A stretch of 64,000 nt of DNA from Arbacia lixula (taxonomy: Eukaryota > Echinodermata > Echinoidea > Arbacioida > Arbaciidae): contig OZ022581.1 of assembly GCA_963669155.1 (NCBI GenBank), forward strand, positions 14,107,357 to 14,171,356, written 5' to 3'. Under the pieces are notes generated by a model. The model did not search any database and was not told the origin of the DNA. It saw only the letters and a list, made by a program, of their open reading frames with translations. Shown here in pieces: positions 35,615 to 48,560 of this stretch (positions are counted from its first letter, which is position 1; every line of letters begins with the position of its first letter). The translations under genes were made by a program, and so were the position numbers.

Positions 35615-35748
35615 GGGCATTTCATCAAAGGACTTGTCGGATATTTTATCCGACAAGTTTGCTCTCGGCCAATAAGATGCAAGCATTTCAGTAGCTTATA
35701 ACAGTTTGTCGGATAAAACGTCCGACAAGTCCTTTGATGAAATGCCCC
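35615..35748. mobile_element. Palindromic MITE (GGGCATTTCATCAAAGGAC ends)
   Basis: GGGCATTTCATCAAAGGACT and the following TGTCGGAT...TTTATCCGACAA are mirrored at the right end. About 134 bp in total, non-coding. Confidence 0.8.
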
Positions 35749-36032
35749 ACTGATAAGCTGCAAATCAAAAAGCTTCGTTATCCAACATGCTACTTTTTAA
35801 AGCATTTTGGAAAATAACAACAACAAAAAATGACAAAATCAGTACATGAAACAATCTGCATGTTATCATAATTATATCTGTGTTCCCCTTTTCAATGATA
35901 TTTAGATTCTCCACTGATGTTTTTTTACAAACAATAACAAAATCAGTACTTAAAATATTCTGCACGTTAACATAATTATATAGAACATGATTTTACATTT
36001 ACATCTAAACAATACAACTTAACTTTTACTAT

Positions 36033-36542
36033 TTACATAAAATAATGCATGAGAAAAAAAGCATGAACATAAAAAAGGGGAAATGTATGTGTTGGTGGTG
36101 GAGGAGGATGAACAATGGCGTCGCTCTGTGTGCGTAGACTGGCGGATTGGGCGGGACTGTCTCGGCGGGCAGGGGTGGGAGGCTTGGTGTGGTTGTCGGC
36201 GCAGGTTGTAGCGTGGTGTGGGAGTTGGCGGTACGTGTCCGTGTCGGCGAGGCTGGCTATTGGTGAAGAGCTTGAGGTGTCTGGTTGTGAAAGTGTGGTT
36301 GAGTGATTGGTGGTGGAGGAGGAGATGGAGCTGGTGGATAATTGGGTTGCTGAGCTGCTAGTTGAGTAAGAAGTACTTAATGAATTAAGGATTGGGTGCC
36401 AGATGCTGTTGATGTGAAGTCCTGGGTCCTGGGGTACGATGTTGTGTTGGTGGATTTCGATGGCTTCTCGGATTCTTCTGGTGCTCCCGTGGCGGATGGC
36501 GGTCATGAGATGGTTCTCTTGCTGGGCAACGAAAATAGTCAA
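36033..36542 (-). mobile_element. Penelope-like retroelement, C-terminal fragment
   Basis: The frame begins QQENHLMTAIRHGSTRRIRE, then AIEIHQHN, then DPGLHINSIWHPIL, and ends in a long S/T/P-rich tail. The pattern of R-R-I-R-E-A-I-E-I followed by a D-x-G-x-x-x-x-x-I-W motif is what follows the GIY-YIG endonuclease in Penelope-like elements. I see neither the GIY-YIG core nor the reverse transcriptase attached, so this is a fragment. An alternative is a host gene's terminal exon captured in the same frame, which I think less likely. Confidence 0.55.
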
Positions 36543-37099
36543 ATCTCAATGAAAACTAGTTACATTTTCATTTATTTTACGGGAGTTATAGTACCTCTGA
36601 CTTTAAAATTTCACAGTTGGTATCCCAAAGATACGTGCTAAATGAAAGTGCAAACTTTCATGAAGTTTGCAGATGGTTGTCAAGGGGACGGGCCATCTTT
36701 AGGTCAATAGCAGTTAATAATGTCCGAAAAATACTAAGCAGACAATGATACTTAGATCATTCAAAAGAATATCTGGGGCAAATACTTATTTGTAAGTGAT
36801 TTATATTATTACTCTATATTTTCTTTATAAGAACAGACTAGTTGGACAGTAGAAAATAAATCCGTCCCAAGCAGTCTGTTTCTCTTTTTCTTTATTGTAC
36901 TGGTAGTTTTTCTAGTACTGTGACTCTTTTTCGTACTCTCACCGCACTACACATCTATCTACCTCCTCTCTCTCTCTCTCCCTCTCTCCCTTTTCTTGTA
37001 GAGGTGCATCTGGATAATAACTTGTTTGAAAACACACAATTATATTAAATAATCAAAATATCTCTCATATCCTCTCGAATACTACTTAATATCTGCCAA

Positions 37100-37365
37100 G
37101 AACACAAGTTATTTCATGAATATGGTATTTGCATGAAGGAATCATTTCCTATTCTCAGAGAAGAGCTTGAATAATAATGTTGTTTTCGAACGAAAACAAA
37201 ATTGAAATTCTTGCACCTCGCGCGTGACAAAATTGAAATGTCAAAAGACCCTAACTTTCTTATCCTTAGACGGGTTTTTGTCAAATCTTCACTAATATGT
37301 TTCTTGTATGTTTCTGCTTTGATTGAAACCAACTAATATTCAGGGTGAACTAACCCTTTAATGAT
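37100..37365. repeat. Repeat arm with TTAAAGGGTTAGTTCACCCT end
   Basis: The right end read on the minus strand starts TTAAAGGGTTAGTTCACCCT, in the style of TTAA-type MITE ends, and the interior (TTATCCTTAGACGGGTTTTT, GTCAAATCTTCACT) resembles 2,255-2,300. The other end is not clear. Confidence 0.4.
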
Positions 37366-38769
37366 ACCAGTTTTTACGTGTCCTGCATGTCATAAGACGA
37401 CCCATGAGTTGCCAGATGTATGATTATGGTATTTCACATAATTATTGAAACTATCGACATGATTTACAAAATGAACACTTCTTTCAACCCACACTTTCAC
37501 ACTTCAAATTGGATTTCCTATATCACGAAGACCAGCGATGAAACAAAGCCAGGCTCACTACAAGGCAGCACCGAATCGTATGTGTCGCTATGGATGCGAA
37601 CATTGATGCACTGGCTACAGGCTGCGAGCCCATATATTTCAGCGCCCTTTCCTCATTGCTTCAATAATGTCATACATCGGCACCTAAATTCTATTCGCGG
37701 TGCAAAGCATTACTTCCTTCATTTCTAACAGTTGAATTGTTGCCTACGCAAATTAAGGGATTCAGGAATTTTCCGCCTCCGGTAAGCATTTGTGCGTACC
37801 GTAAGAAAAAATAGGATAGTACCTATTATAAGACATATCATATTCTGGGCTATTCTCAAAAATGAAAAAAAAATGATGTTCAGGCAACGCATGAGCCTAA
37901 AAAGAAACGAAAGAGGCGTTAAAATACGTCACTGAATAGGTCGAAAACCTGCCCTTGAACCTGCACTTGAACAAATGATGTGTGCTGCACAAAGCGACCA
38001 AACGAAAACCCCTCTTTGATAGAAACTAACAATAGTTTCAGGTTTTCCATTCGAAAAGTTTTTCAACGGTTTAAGCCTCGTGATTGGTTCTTTTAAAACA
38101 TATACACGATCTGCAATAATCCAAGTAATGGGAACCACTGCAAACACTGCCATCTTATTGAGCAATATTCCACATGCACGCCTACATGGGTAACTTTCAA
38201 ACAATAATTCATAACGTATCTTCACTTCGTATGTTTTGAGACTGTTCCAAATCCATACCAAGCAACCTCTTTTCCTCTTTTAGAACTTGATACAGGACCA
38301 AAGGAAGGTAATTAGCATGCCTAAAAATAGATTGATTGAAGCACGATTAAAAAGTAGGCTTATAGATCAATGTAAACATTAAGAAACGAAACCAAATTTT
38401 GTGTGACCACTCCTGGAACATGATTTATGAGCATATGATCAAATTGGTAACTTTCAAACAATTCATGTAACAGTCGTCCTCACTTCGTTTTGTTTGAGAC
38501 TGTTCCGAACAAAAGCCGAGGGAAAGAGCTATTTGTTAGATATATATGCACGCGGTTTTAATAAATCCATACCAAAAAGCTACTCTTTCTCTTCTTATTC
38601 AACGCATGGATTGTCTCTCGAGTGTTTAGAATAATCCAACTCACTCTGACTGCATAATGTTTCATTCTCATTTCCTGTGGAAGTGCCACGTATCACCACA
38701 ACATCACAGTTGATATAGAACTTGATACAGGACCAGGAGTAGATAACTAGCTAGTGGAAAAGGTATAAG
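37366..38769. other. Unassigned, with diverged internal duplication
   Basis: GGTAACTTTCAAACAATAAT plus CTTCACTTCGTATGTTTTGA at 38,190-38,245 recurs in diverged form at 38,444-38,500, so older duplications extend this side of the 406-bp tandem repeat. No gene seen. Confidence 0.5.
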
Positions 38770-39600
38770 TTATTGCAGCATGTAATTCCTGCTAACGCTA
38801 ATTTTTTTTTTCAATGTTTTTGGCAAAAATGTTTACCGTCATGCTTTCTTTGATCAAAGCGTACAAAGCGAACAAAGAAATTTTACGATAAGCAGTACAA
38901 TACTCGGTCAACTGCGAAGTGATTTTATTTGTTTAGAGGGGTAGCTGGATGGAAAAGGTCGCCAACTGATTTAGAGTGCCCCCCTTCTTCTCATGGCTTT
39001 ATAATATTACTCCATACAGCAAGTCCAACTCAAAACATGGCAGTGGGACATACTTGATATAAATTCACACTAACAAGCCTCTCTTTCTCTTCTTGTTTAG
39101 CGAATTGTTTGTTTCTGTAGTACTCTTAATTTATAATTTACCCTAACAGAATCATCTTGTTATGCTTCCGCCACGTTATTGCAGCATGTAATTCCTGTTA
39201 ACGCTAAATCTTTTTTTTTATTTTTTTTATAATTTTTTGGCAAAAATGTTTGCCGTCATGCTTCCTTTCATCAAAGCGTACAAGGCGAACAAACGTTACG
39301 ACCATGCATCAGTACAATACTCGGTCAACGGCGAAGTGATTTTATTTGTTTAGAGGGGTAGCTGAATGGAAAAGGTCGCCAACTGATTTAGAGTGCCCCC
39401 CTTCTTCTCATGGCTATATAATATTACTCTATATAGCAAGTCCCACTCAAAACATGGCAGTGGGACGTGTTTTCACGATGGAATCACATACTGCTTGATA
39501 TAAATTCACACCAAGAAGCCCCTCTTTCTATTCTTGTTTAGCGAATTGTTTGTTTCTGTAGTACTCTAAATCTATAATTTACGCTAACATAATCATACTT
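38770..39600. repeat. Tandem duplication, unit about 406 bp, two copies
   Basis: The unit beginning TTATTGCAGCATGTAATTCC at 38,770 starts again at 39,176. Shared blocks run throughout: TTTATTTGTTTAGAGGGGTA, GTCGCCAACTGATTTAGAGT, CTCAAAACATGGCAGTGGGA. The copies differ by a few small indels, including an extra GTGTTTTCACGATGGAATCA segment in the second. Confidence 0.85.
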
Positions 39601-40402
39601 TTCAATCCTGTGGAAGTACACCCTTAAAATAACTTGTTTGCCAAAGAACATATCAATACGAGAAATAGATCAGTAATATTTTGAACAAATTCAGAAAAGT
39701 AATGTCAATTTCAAGTTGAACATTCATTAATTGTAACACAGTGAGATGACATAGGTGAGATCATGATACATGACATCCTTTAGTTAAACCACCTTTAATA
39801 CCCTCTGGAAGACCGCAATTGAGTCCGAGCTAGAGAATACCCAGGGAGCAAACCCCGATTTTGGGGGTCCACCTGACATGGGCTATTGTAAAAGGTTGTT
39901 GGCAATCAATGTGTTCGGGAGACCAGCGTGCAGATTTTCTACGGAGACTTCCTTCGCGACATGCTGCTGGACAGAAATGGCAGCCATTCTTCAAAATGGC
40001 CGCCGTGGAAATGTAGTATTGACTACTTTTCAAGATAACATTTGAGTGGAACATTTTCCCCACATCATATGAGGCATCATATCAAAGTTGATAACATTTC
40101 CTACAAGATGGTTGTACATTTGATGGGCTATAAGGTGATTTTTTTTAATAACAATTTGGGGCTAAGAATATGAATTTTTATACTTTCCCCAAATATTTTA
40201 GTTTCATGGTTTTACACTTTCCTTCATATTCCCGAAAATGTATTCATTAACGAAATGAAACTTGTCAGAAAACTGTCCACGCATCTGTCCTATATACGAT
40301 GTGCAAAAATGAACGACAGTGTTTATCTTGATATATTTATGGGAGACCTAATCTAAAGTCCAAAAGCCGCTTTTTGTACATATCTGTTCCTCTGCCATAT
40401 GT
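39601..40402. other. No recognised feature
   Basis: Unassigned. A CAAAATGGCCGCCG phrase at about 39,990 has a diverged counterpart at about 41,480. Confidence 0.4.
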
Positions 40403-41115
40403 TTAACCAAGGATGTTTAAGCACATGGATATCCATCAGCCGTTTAATTAATGCAGATTTATTGTACTCTCCTTCTAGTCACAAAAGATTTTCTCTTTGA
40501 TCTCGATGTTCAATGCCGCCGATTCTCTGGATGAGTTTTGCCTGCATTTGACGTATTAACAAAATCGGATGCGCAGAAGAATTTGGGGAAATATGCTCAT
40601 TCCATTATGCTTGCGCAGTTGTGACATGTAATACCTACGATGCATCAGTAAAGATTCAATCGAGGAATAGTGTTACAATATGGCAAATAGGTTCTAAACG
40701 TGATATCAAGTTGCAGTATAAAAGTCTCAATTTCACAATGTTCCGCATCATACCTGCTTACAAAATTGCATGAAACGTTACTTTCAGATATTTTTCTTTC
40801 GGACAAGTAACATGAAAAACGCGGCCAACCGCGCCTAAGCTAGTATTTCCATCTCAAAAAGTATCAAATTTCGTACTCGCTCGTCCTTTTTAACTACGTA
40901 AGAAGCACTTAGTGACAAAATTAAAAGTTCAGCAGCGAAAGCTGAAATGTATGCATGTGTAGGAATGCGTATGACATATTATATAATCCAGGTGAACGTG
41001 ACGCAATCGCGCATGCATCATAATATTGTTGAGAGCAGCTGCTAGTCATGAAGTGGCGGCATCACACCTTGTTCAAAGCGATGTATATCGATGTGCTTAA
41101 ACATCCTTGGTTTAA
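40403..41115. mobile_element. TTAA-ended inverted-repeat element (713 bp)
   Basis: TTAACCAAGGATGTTTAAGC ACAT at the left is matched at the right by the reverse complement of TTAAACCAAGGATGTTTAAG CACAT. Ends of about 25 bp enclose non-coding AT-rich DNA. Confidence 0.65.
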
Positions 41116-44100
41116 CACGCAAAACAGTATACTGTATTGAGTATGCATGTGCCTTGTGTCCTATGTGGGCCACTTGTGTCTACACTTTGTCCCATATTAC
41201 AATTTCTTATTTGTCTTCATCATCATGCTAATGGTTAGTAAAGAGGTGGGTGGTCTTAATGGAGATTCATGGGTACGCAGGCCTGACGCGGGTGAAAATC
41301 TCCAAGTGAGGAACCCGCCTGAAATACAGGTTATATCTTTAATGTATGTTTTCATGCCTACGAATATTTTTATTTATCAGTGAGTCCTGAAATGGGCTAT
41401 ATTGCCTTAAAATTATGGTAGAATGACATGTTACACTGGACTTAACAACTCCTATGACCTACCAAATGACCGCAATTTTCCAAAATGGCTGCCGCGAGTA
41501 ACTACTTTTGGCCATATCTCGGTCAATACTGCACAAAGGGTTGCAATTTATGTGGATGCTAGGATGGTTAAATCTAGTTCATGCCTGTTAATCAATCCTG
41601 TAACTGGATTATCGAGATGAGAAACAAAATAATTATACTTGTGACTAATACGTGTGTAGTTATCAGTTTCTTCTTCCTTTTCGATTAGCCTGCTTACTAG
41701 GTGTTTAAACAGATAGGGATATAAATAGTACATGTATGTACCTTGTTTGTTAATACAAATGGCAACACATTTTTTATTACATGTTTATATGAATTATGAC
41801 ATACACGTCTTTGATTAACAAACACTATATACTTTAGAAGGCAGAATCCTCAGCAACTATGAAAGGAATTTAACTTATAAGACATGACAAAGTTCAAGTA
41901 TTCTACGACTGACAATCTGCAAGTTAATGTGTCACGTACCGTGTTTAATCTGTCCTCCTTGAGTTCTCGGCGCGATAAAGACTCGAGACACACCTCCAAT
42001 TCGTATTCCGTTTGTCAATCGAAAGGTAAATTTGAGTTGTGTAGATGTTGGATGACTCAACGGTAAATTAGACCGGCATCAACCGTAAGCAACAATCATT
42101 ACTTGCGTGTATGTATGTGTGTCTGTGCTTCACAAGAAGACTATTTTACCAAATTCCAAAGCAGAAGTGACGTCGTTGACGAGCCATAGTATAGCTCCGA
42201 CCGTTTAAACAACGCTCACAGTTCGATAATCAAAATACACAAGAATTCCAGGGTAGGAGCTATGGAGCACATCAATAAATTTGATGAGAACATCAGTAAT
42301 ACTGATGTCAACAAACCTACCACGCCTTTTGTGGCACGTTTCCAACGAAATACTCACAATAGTGACGTCAAGTTACAAAAATGAATTTCATTGGCTAGCT
42401 GGTGTTGCACCAAATCACAAAACAGAATTTTAACAGGTTCCATCCACGAACAATATTGTGAGGACTGGGTAAGATATGGTGAGATATGTTCATTGAACTC
42501 AATAATGAACTGCCTTTCTTGATAATTTACATTGTTTCAAGATCGTACTGGTCTGCGATGGTCTGTCATAAATATTCATATCCTTAAACCGAAAAGAAAA
42601 CCCAATAAGCGACGAATCTCTGAGGTCATATGACCTCATTTACTCTGAACCGGGAAAGGATATGTGATTGGTTGAAAAAAACGCAGCTATGAACATGAAT
42701 CCGAGTGCTGAATAGACGAGACTTTGAACCCATCGAAACAAACAAATGGATCGAGGCGTTTCACAATCAAGATATGTACGCGGAGTGCTGATCTGAATAA
42801 TTCTCAAATTATACACGCCGCCATCCGTCATCGTGAAATATGTGGCTGAAAACTTAGACAGCACCCCCATGAAATACTGATACATTGACAAGTTGTCCAT
42901 GCTGATTGTAATCTCAGACCTCATGGAGTAGTTACTGGTGGGCGTGTTGCCGGGAAGTGGTATGAGCCCGGTATGAATAGGTTAACACACAAGGCTGGTT
43001 CTCAGAGAAACCGGCCGTGAGTGTGGCCAAAACACACGGCAAGAACAACGAAAGTATACAAGTGAAAGAGTGAACGACTGGGAGAGACGGATAGACAGAC
43101 ATACTACAGACATACATACACCATGAAGCTATTACATACATACATACAGGAAGGGAAGGTTTCAGGGATTGGGGTGTCTCGCAGTATTAGCTGCATTCTG
43201 GTACATAATTTACACTGTCGATCTATAAAGCACATAGACCTAAGGATTCGCAAGTATTTATACACGAATACAATATACGCTTGTTGTAATTGTTTGATAA
43301 CATATTTCCCATGTGATGGGGACAGTGAGGCGATATTAAAAAAACATGGGTCGTATATTATGTGCACTGTGTGAGTTTAATACCTAAGGCATAGATAACC
43401 CTCGGATTGTACCATTATTTAGCTATGCCCACGTTGGATCCGCTAGATTTCTGGCAATCAAGGGTGACATTCTGGAAACGAAATATTTGAGTCCAGTTTC
43501 GATTTAATTCCATACGACACATAACTGTAATTGCCTTATTGGAACAGTTTTGACCGTTGTGTTCAGGCGCTCTTGCTCACGACCACTCCGTGGGCGACGT
43601 CAACGACGTCGCTAATATACAACACTTTTTACATTTGTTTGTGCTACTTTTTGGTTGAAACTATTTTCATTCCAGTAGTTAAAAAACGATACCACAAATT
43701 TGTTATCAACTTAGTCTGATATGATTGACATCTGATTAGCTTACATATAATTATGGATGTGACATGTTGTCATGCTTATCTGCTGACCAATGATAGCACG
43801 TAACGGTTTGGAAAAATGCGGGTAAAATCGAACAAAATCAAACGCACTGCGTGCGTTCTATGTTCCATGTTCCAATATGTACGTATTTCTGTTTGGTTGA
43901 AACTTTGCACTTAACACTTTGCAATTTACACTTTGCAGGTTATTGGCTTTCTCAAAAATAACCTAAATTCATTGTTAATGATTTTTTTTTTCTTAGATCA
44001 ACAATTGAACTGAACTGAATAGGACAAACACACGCGAAGAATTCTGTGTGTGTGTGGGTGAAGGTTCACGGTAGCTACAGTGTCACGCTACCGCGAGGAG

Positions 44101-44131
44101 GACTAGCCTTGGTCCCAGTCTGTGGAGTGAT

Positions 44132-44176
<45 letters not shown>

Positions 44177-44317
44177 GTAATAGTAATGTAATGTAATAAT
44201 GATGTAATGTAGTAATAGACAAGCCACTGATTCTCAACGAAGTGTGGCCATACGTGCTATCACAGCCATCTTTACTATTCCCCGCTGCTCAAATGAGATG
44301 CACATGGTCTGTATGAT
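41116..44317. other. No secure gene; see separate note on 42,621-42,924
   Basis: Unassigned. It includes a minus-strand frame of 94 codons at 42,640-42,924 with a hydrophobic C-terminal part, an 18-bp palindrome at 42,621-42,638, and a (TAA)n repeat at 44,132-44,177. Confidence 0.4.
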
Positions 44318-44490
44318 CAGGAGGGCGTTTCATGAACGTTGTCAGCACTGACCAAATGGTCAGTGCTGACAACTTCAGTGAAATCCTCGGTTTTGATTGG
44401 CTGAGAAGCACTAGCCTTTGACTGTTACCATGGTAACTGGCGGGAAAAGACAGCTTGTCAGACGAAAAATGTTCATGAAACGCCCTCCTG
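44318..44490. mobile_element. Palindromic MITE (CAGGAGGGCGTTTCATGAAC ends)
   Basis: CAGGAGGGCGTTTCATGAAC at the left is mirrored at the right (GTTCATGAAACGCCCTCCTG), around a short hairpin GACCAAATGGTC and a GATTGGCTGAGAAGCACTAG interior. Same style as the MITE at 35,615. Confidence 0.85.
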
Positions 44491-44691
44491 ACAGTTTTTT
44501 CTTGCCAGAGGGAGGAAGAAGGGGAACCATGGACCCTACTAGGGTTCATGGGGGAACTATCATGAGAAAAAAGTTCAACTAATTAATGGAGGAGATGGAG
44601 TTTATAATACACGTGTACGACTCCAGTCGTACTGACTGACTGACTTACTCTCTATAATCAAAAGATAGACTATCTTTGGGCAATATGGTGC

Positions 44692-44774
44692 AATAAACCA
44701 TTTTCGTTATATACAGGTGAATATAATCACACGTCACAGATATGGGGAAAGTTGTGAACACATTACGAAAACAG
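44692..44774. mobile_element. Remnant of the AATAGACC MITE family, copy 3
   Basis: AAACCATTTTCGTTATATAC at the left, then AGGTGAAT, and GGGGAAAGTTGTGAACACAT TACGAAAAC at the right match the ends of 53,691-53,920. The centre is deleted. Confidence 0.65.
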
Positions 44775-45071
44775 CTTACCAAAGTCAATAATCCTCATCG
44801 GCAGATCTATGTGAAGAAGTCGTTTTTAGTAATCAATTGATTCAAAACATTAACTACATGGTGTTACCTCCATGCTAAATGTCAGCCTCCTTCAAATTTT
44901 GGAGTGGGATATTTCTAGATTTCCAAATGACTGTCGGAATGAAGGACGAGAGTACGCATTTAGGCTCGTAAAATTCATCAATTCATCAATCCCCATGAGA
45001 GACATTAAGTTTCACTTTCACTTGTTACATAACGTGTGTTGTTAGTTGTTGTTTCAAAGGAGAGACACACA

Positions 45072-45180
<109 letters not shown>

Positions 45181-45299
45181 GGGGGTAAAGTCTTAATCCC
45201 ACTCGCAGGAAGCTACCTCACAATCCTTCGTGCGCTCATGAATATTCGTCTCCGCCAGATGTCCTGAGGGGTGTTATTATCTTTTATTAGCATTTATTG

Positions 45300-48295
45300 T
45301 CTATTTTTTTGAAACTGTTTTGATCTGCAATTCGATCTTTGCTTTACATCTTCGCGTAGGCACGTTTCGCCTTTATTCCTTCATCGGTCCGTCGTGGACC
45401 AGCTGTGCCCAATTCACAAGTGATAATCAATAATGTTGGAGGGGTTTATTCATTACAATGAAACATTATATGATCTCATATACAGTATAAAAAATTACTC
45501 TGTTTATTACGCTGTTAAACTAACCCATCGTTTGTGTGTTCTAAATTAATAATTACCATTGTATTGTATCGAGACAGGTACTATTACATTATATTTCTAT
45601 CATTGATACACAAAGAGCATAGTATGTTCATGGTGAACGGTCTTAAATTTGGCTCGGTCATGTTACTTCTTTCTAACAAATGGCTGTATTTCACCAGCGC
45701 AATGAGCATCATTCTTCGGTCTGATCAGGGATGTGTGAGGAAGGAGAAACAACTCGAGTATAATATATTCAAACATCTGTATGGATACTAGAGCGTGCTA
45801 ATGAATTTCCAAAGCATTCCACAATCACTACAATGCTTTGATGTCCCATGTCCCACATTTAGCTGCTGTCAACTTGGAAAGCAATATCTTTAATCCCCTG
45901 TTTTGTCTCTCGAAGCTGTGTTTCTTATCACATATTTTGGCAATTTTCAAGAAAGTTAAGGGCAACACCACTAAAGATCATGTACCATGTACTCGGTTTT
46001 TTGTTGAATGATGCTCAAACGGAGATACACAATTAACAAATTTCTTCACTTTCCAGATTTTTCCGGAAATGTGGGATTCAATCATTATCAAAATTATATA
46101 AAGCTGTGTATTTTCATTAACAGAGTTTGCGTGCACTTGCGTGCAGCTGAGATATTTTGCTAAAAAAAACGTTTATTTTTGTTAGCTGATATCTCTTTTC
46201 CTCACAAAAGTATTGATGCAATCGCCAGGGTATCTTTTTATGTGTCACATGCCTTTTTGACAGAAATGATACACACATACCAAATAGAGCAATACAAATG
46301 GTTATCGGCATTAACATAAAAAAAAATCATGGTTTGGTCATGTTATTTACCGTCGTAAGAGGTACTTTCACACTATGTTGCTCTCTCTCCTATGCAATGT
46401 AAATAAAAACACTGTAGCAATGTTAAACGATCTTAAGTCCGTCTGGTCATGTGACTAACCGTTCACTGCAATCAATCACAATTTGAAATTCATATGATAT
46501 GTCTATACAAACAAAACAGACATCATATGATTCAAGTAGCGAAACACTTTGTAAGACAAACAATAATAGCAGTGATAAATATTATTCAATTACAATAATA
46601 GATATTTATGTTAAAAGTATGTCGGAAAGGTACATATCTGGAAGCGGCAAGATTCCTTGAAGAAAACACTTGCGGCGGATATGTTTTTAACGTACGATAC
46701 ATACAAAATAAAACTTAAAAAACCCATCAAATCAGAAAAAGAAAATTAGCTATAGATGATTGGTTCAAGAGATATATCTAATAGATTTTCATTGAATTGC
46801 TCGTTGATGACGTCATAATAATGCAATGACCTTGAAATTGTTGCGGGCACATGTTCACGTACATGTATATACTTGATGAAAATTTCATGGAACATGACAC
46901 ATGCATTGTTGAGATATAGATGACACAAAAAAAGTGGGATGGAATATATAAAGAAAAAACAATCGGACGTCTTCTTCTACCAGTAAAGCACACAAAAAAA
47001 ATCATTTAGAGCAACTTTTCATCTTGCATAGGAAGTGCGAAGCACCATAAGTTTCCAGCTCAACGTGTATGATATGCCTTATGATGAGACGAGAAATTAA
47101 CCTAACGATGACGATATAGTATCCATCGTGTTGATGGAATGCAGACACATGCCAACGGAAACAGACATAAGTATGTGTTTTTCACACGCACACATGGACA
47201 CATACAGACACAGAGACAAACACACTCACACACACGCACACACACACACACACACACACGCATTCATACTCACACACAATAATTGTTAACATACATATAC
47301 ACATACAAACATATACTGTGATCAGTCTAGTGCAGCTGCACATGTTTATTAAACACCCGATGTAAAGTTTTAGATTAAAATGTGATTATTTCCCAACAGC
47401 TTTTATTGAAAATTCACCAATATTGCATTATTTGATAGCTGACAATTCTTTACACAACTCGTAAGTAGTTGCACTATAGTCCATTTTAACTTTATGCTAA
47501 TGTAATCAAAATCGAAACTCGGAAAGCCGTGTTCCATGATGGATGCTGTCGCAACAATAGCAGCAGTTCGTGAGATATATTTTTCCTTTCCGAGCTGAAC
47601 GTCTAATTCATATTTCCACAATAAGCCGTATCCACAACTGTCTCCCCGTCAATGTGTAGTACGCATCATTATGTTAATCTGTAGTGATTCAGAGTCATTG
47701 GACGCAATGCTAGTCGGGCCATGGTCTATCATTAACAAATGCGCTTGACTACATGAAGTTGCCAGTGCGTTCAACAATCCACTTTGTAATTCCAATTTGC
47801 GCATGAGCAGATTATTGCTTTTAGTAAATGACCTCATGTCAATTCCCAAACACACAGAAGAAAATGGGAATTCATTAGAGTGTCGACCACATTTCAATCT
47901 ATTATCATGCAAATATGGCAAGAGCTATTCAGCTCTGAGAAGGTAGTGAAAGAATATTCCATCATGTGCATCTGCTTCTATTGTTGTTCCGGGCACACTG
48001 TAAAATGTCTTTACATCCACCATCCAACACAGTCTCATGAAACAATCCCAGTCACAGTCTAGTAGTATTTATTTAGTGCATTGTCCGACCATGGTGTAAT
48101 TACGAAATGGTCTATTGTATTTGTACAAAATTAATATAATTACAAAGCTTAACTCAACATCAATCAATTTCCTGGATCGACAATTTGCTTCAGATTGATT
48201 GATGTGTGGAAGAAAGCGAGGATTCCTGAAAGTTTACGCTTGAGGTGGATTCGCCTGAACAAAGAAACAATCAATGCAGACGCATCGATTTCAGC
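45300..48295. other. No recognised gene
   Basis: Unassigned AT-rich DNA. An ACGTTTCG phrase at about 45,362 resembles the Penelope-associated motif but lacks the hairpin. CA-rich repeats lie at 47,190-47,270. A repeat at 48,029-48,120 is shared with 22,247-22,345. Confidence 0.4.
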
Positions 48296-48386
48296 TCGTT
48301 TTTCCGGAGGTTCATTTTTCCGAAAGTTATTTTGTCCTACGGTCTTTTTTCCCGACAGTTCGAGTATCCGAAAGAAAAATAGCATT
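48296..48386. repeat. TTTTTCCGAAAG-type repeat, left arm
   Basis: A CCGAAAG/TTCATTTTTCC-rich stretch. Its right part (GGTCTTTTTTCCCGACAGTT CGAGTATCCGAAAGAAAAAT AG) is the reverse complement of 51,840-51,890 with one or two changes. Confidence 0.8.
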
Positions 48387-48419
48387 AGTTAATGCAAACA
48401 CAATTAGAAGTGGAAGTGG

Positions 48420-48560
48420 CACGGTGTAGTGGATTGTTCCACTGATTTTCGATCACGAGGGTAAGGGTTTAAACCTGGAAGATGCAATTGGTGTCTCTCA
48501 GTAAAACATCTCGGAAGGTCATCGGCCAATACCTGGAAAACTCGATATTTGGCAATGTCC
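48420..48560 (+). mobile_element. Possible tRNA-like SINE
   Basis: TGGCACGGTGTAGTGGATTG resembles a box A region and GGGTTTAAACCTG a mutated box B about 35 bases on. Ends are not defined. Confidence 0.35.

Noticed and set aside
36115-36306. Plus-strand frame opposite the Penelope-like fragment
   Set aside because: It is the antisense shadow of the S/T/P-rich tail.
45355-45420. ACGTTTCG motif like that of Penelope-like ends
   Set aside because: It lacks the hairpin and has no element sequence beside it.
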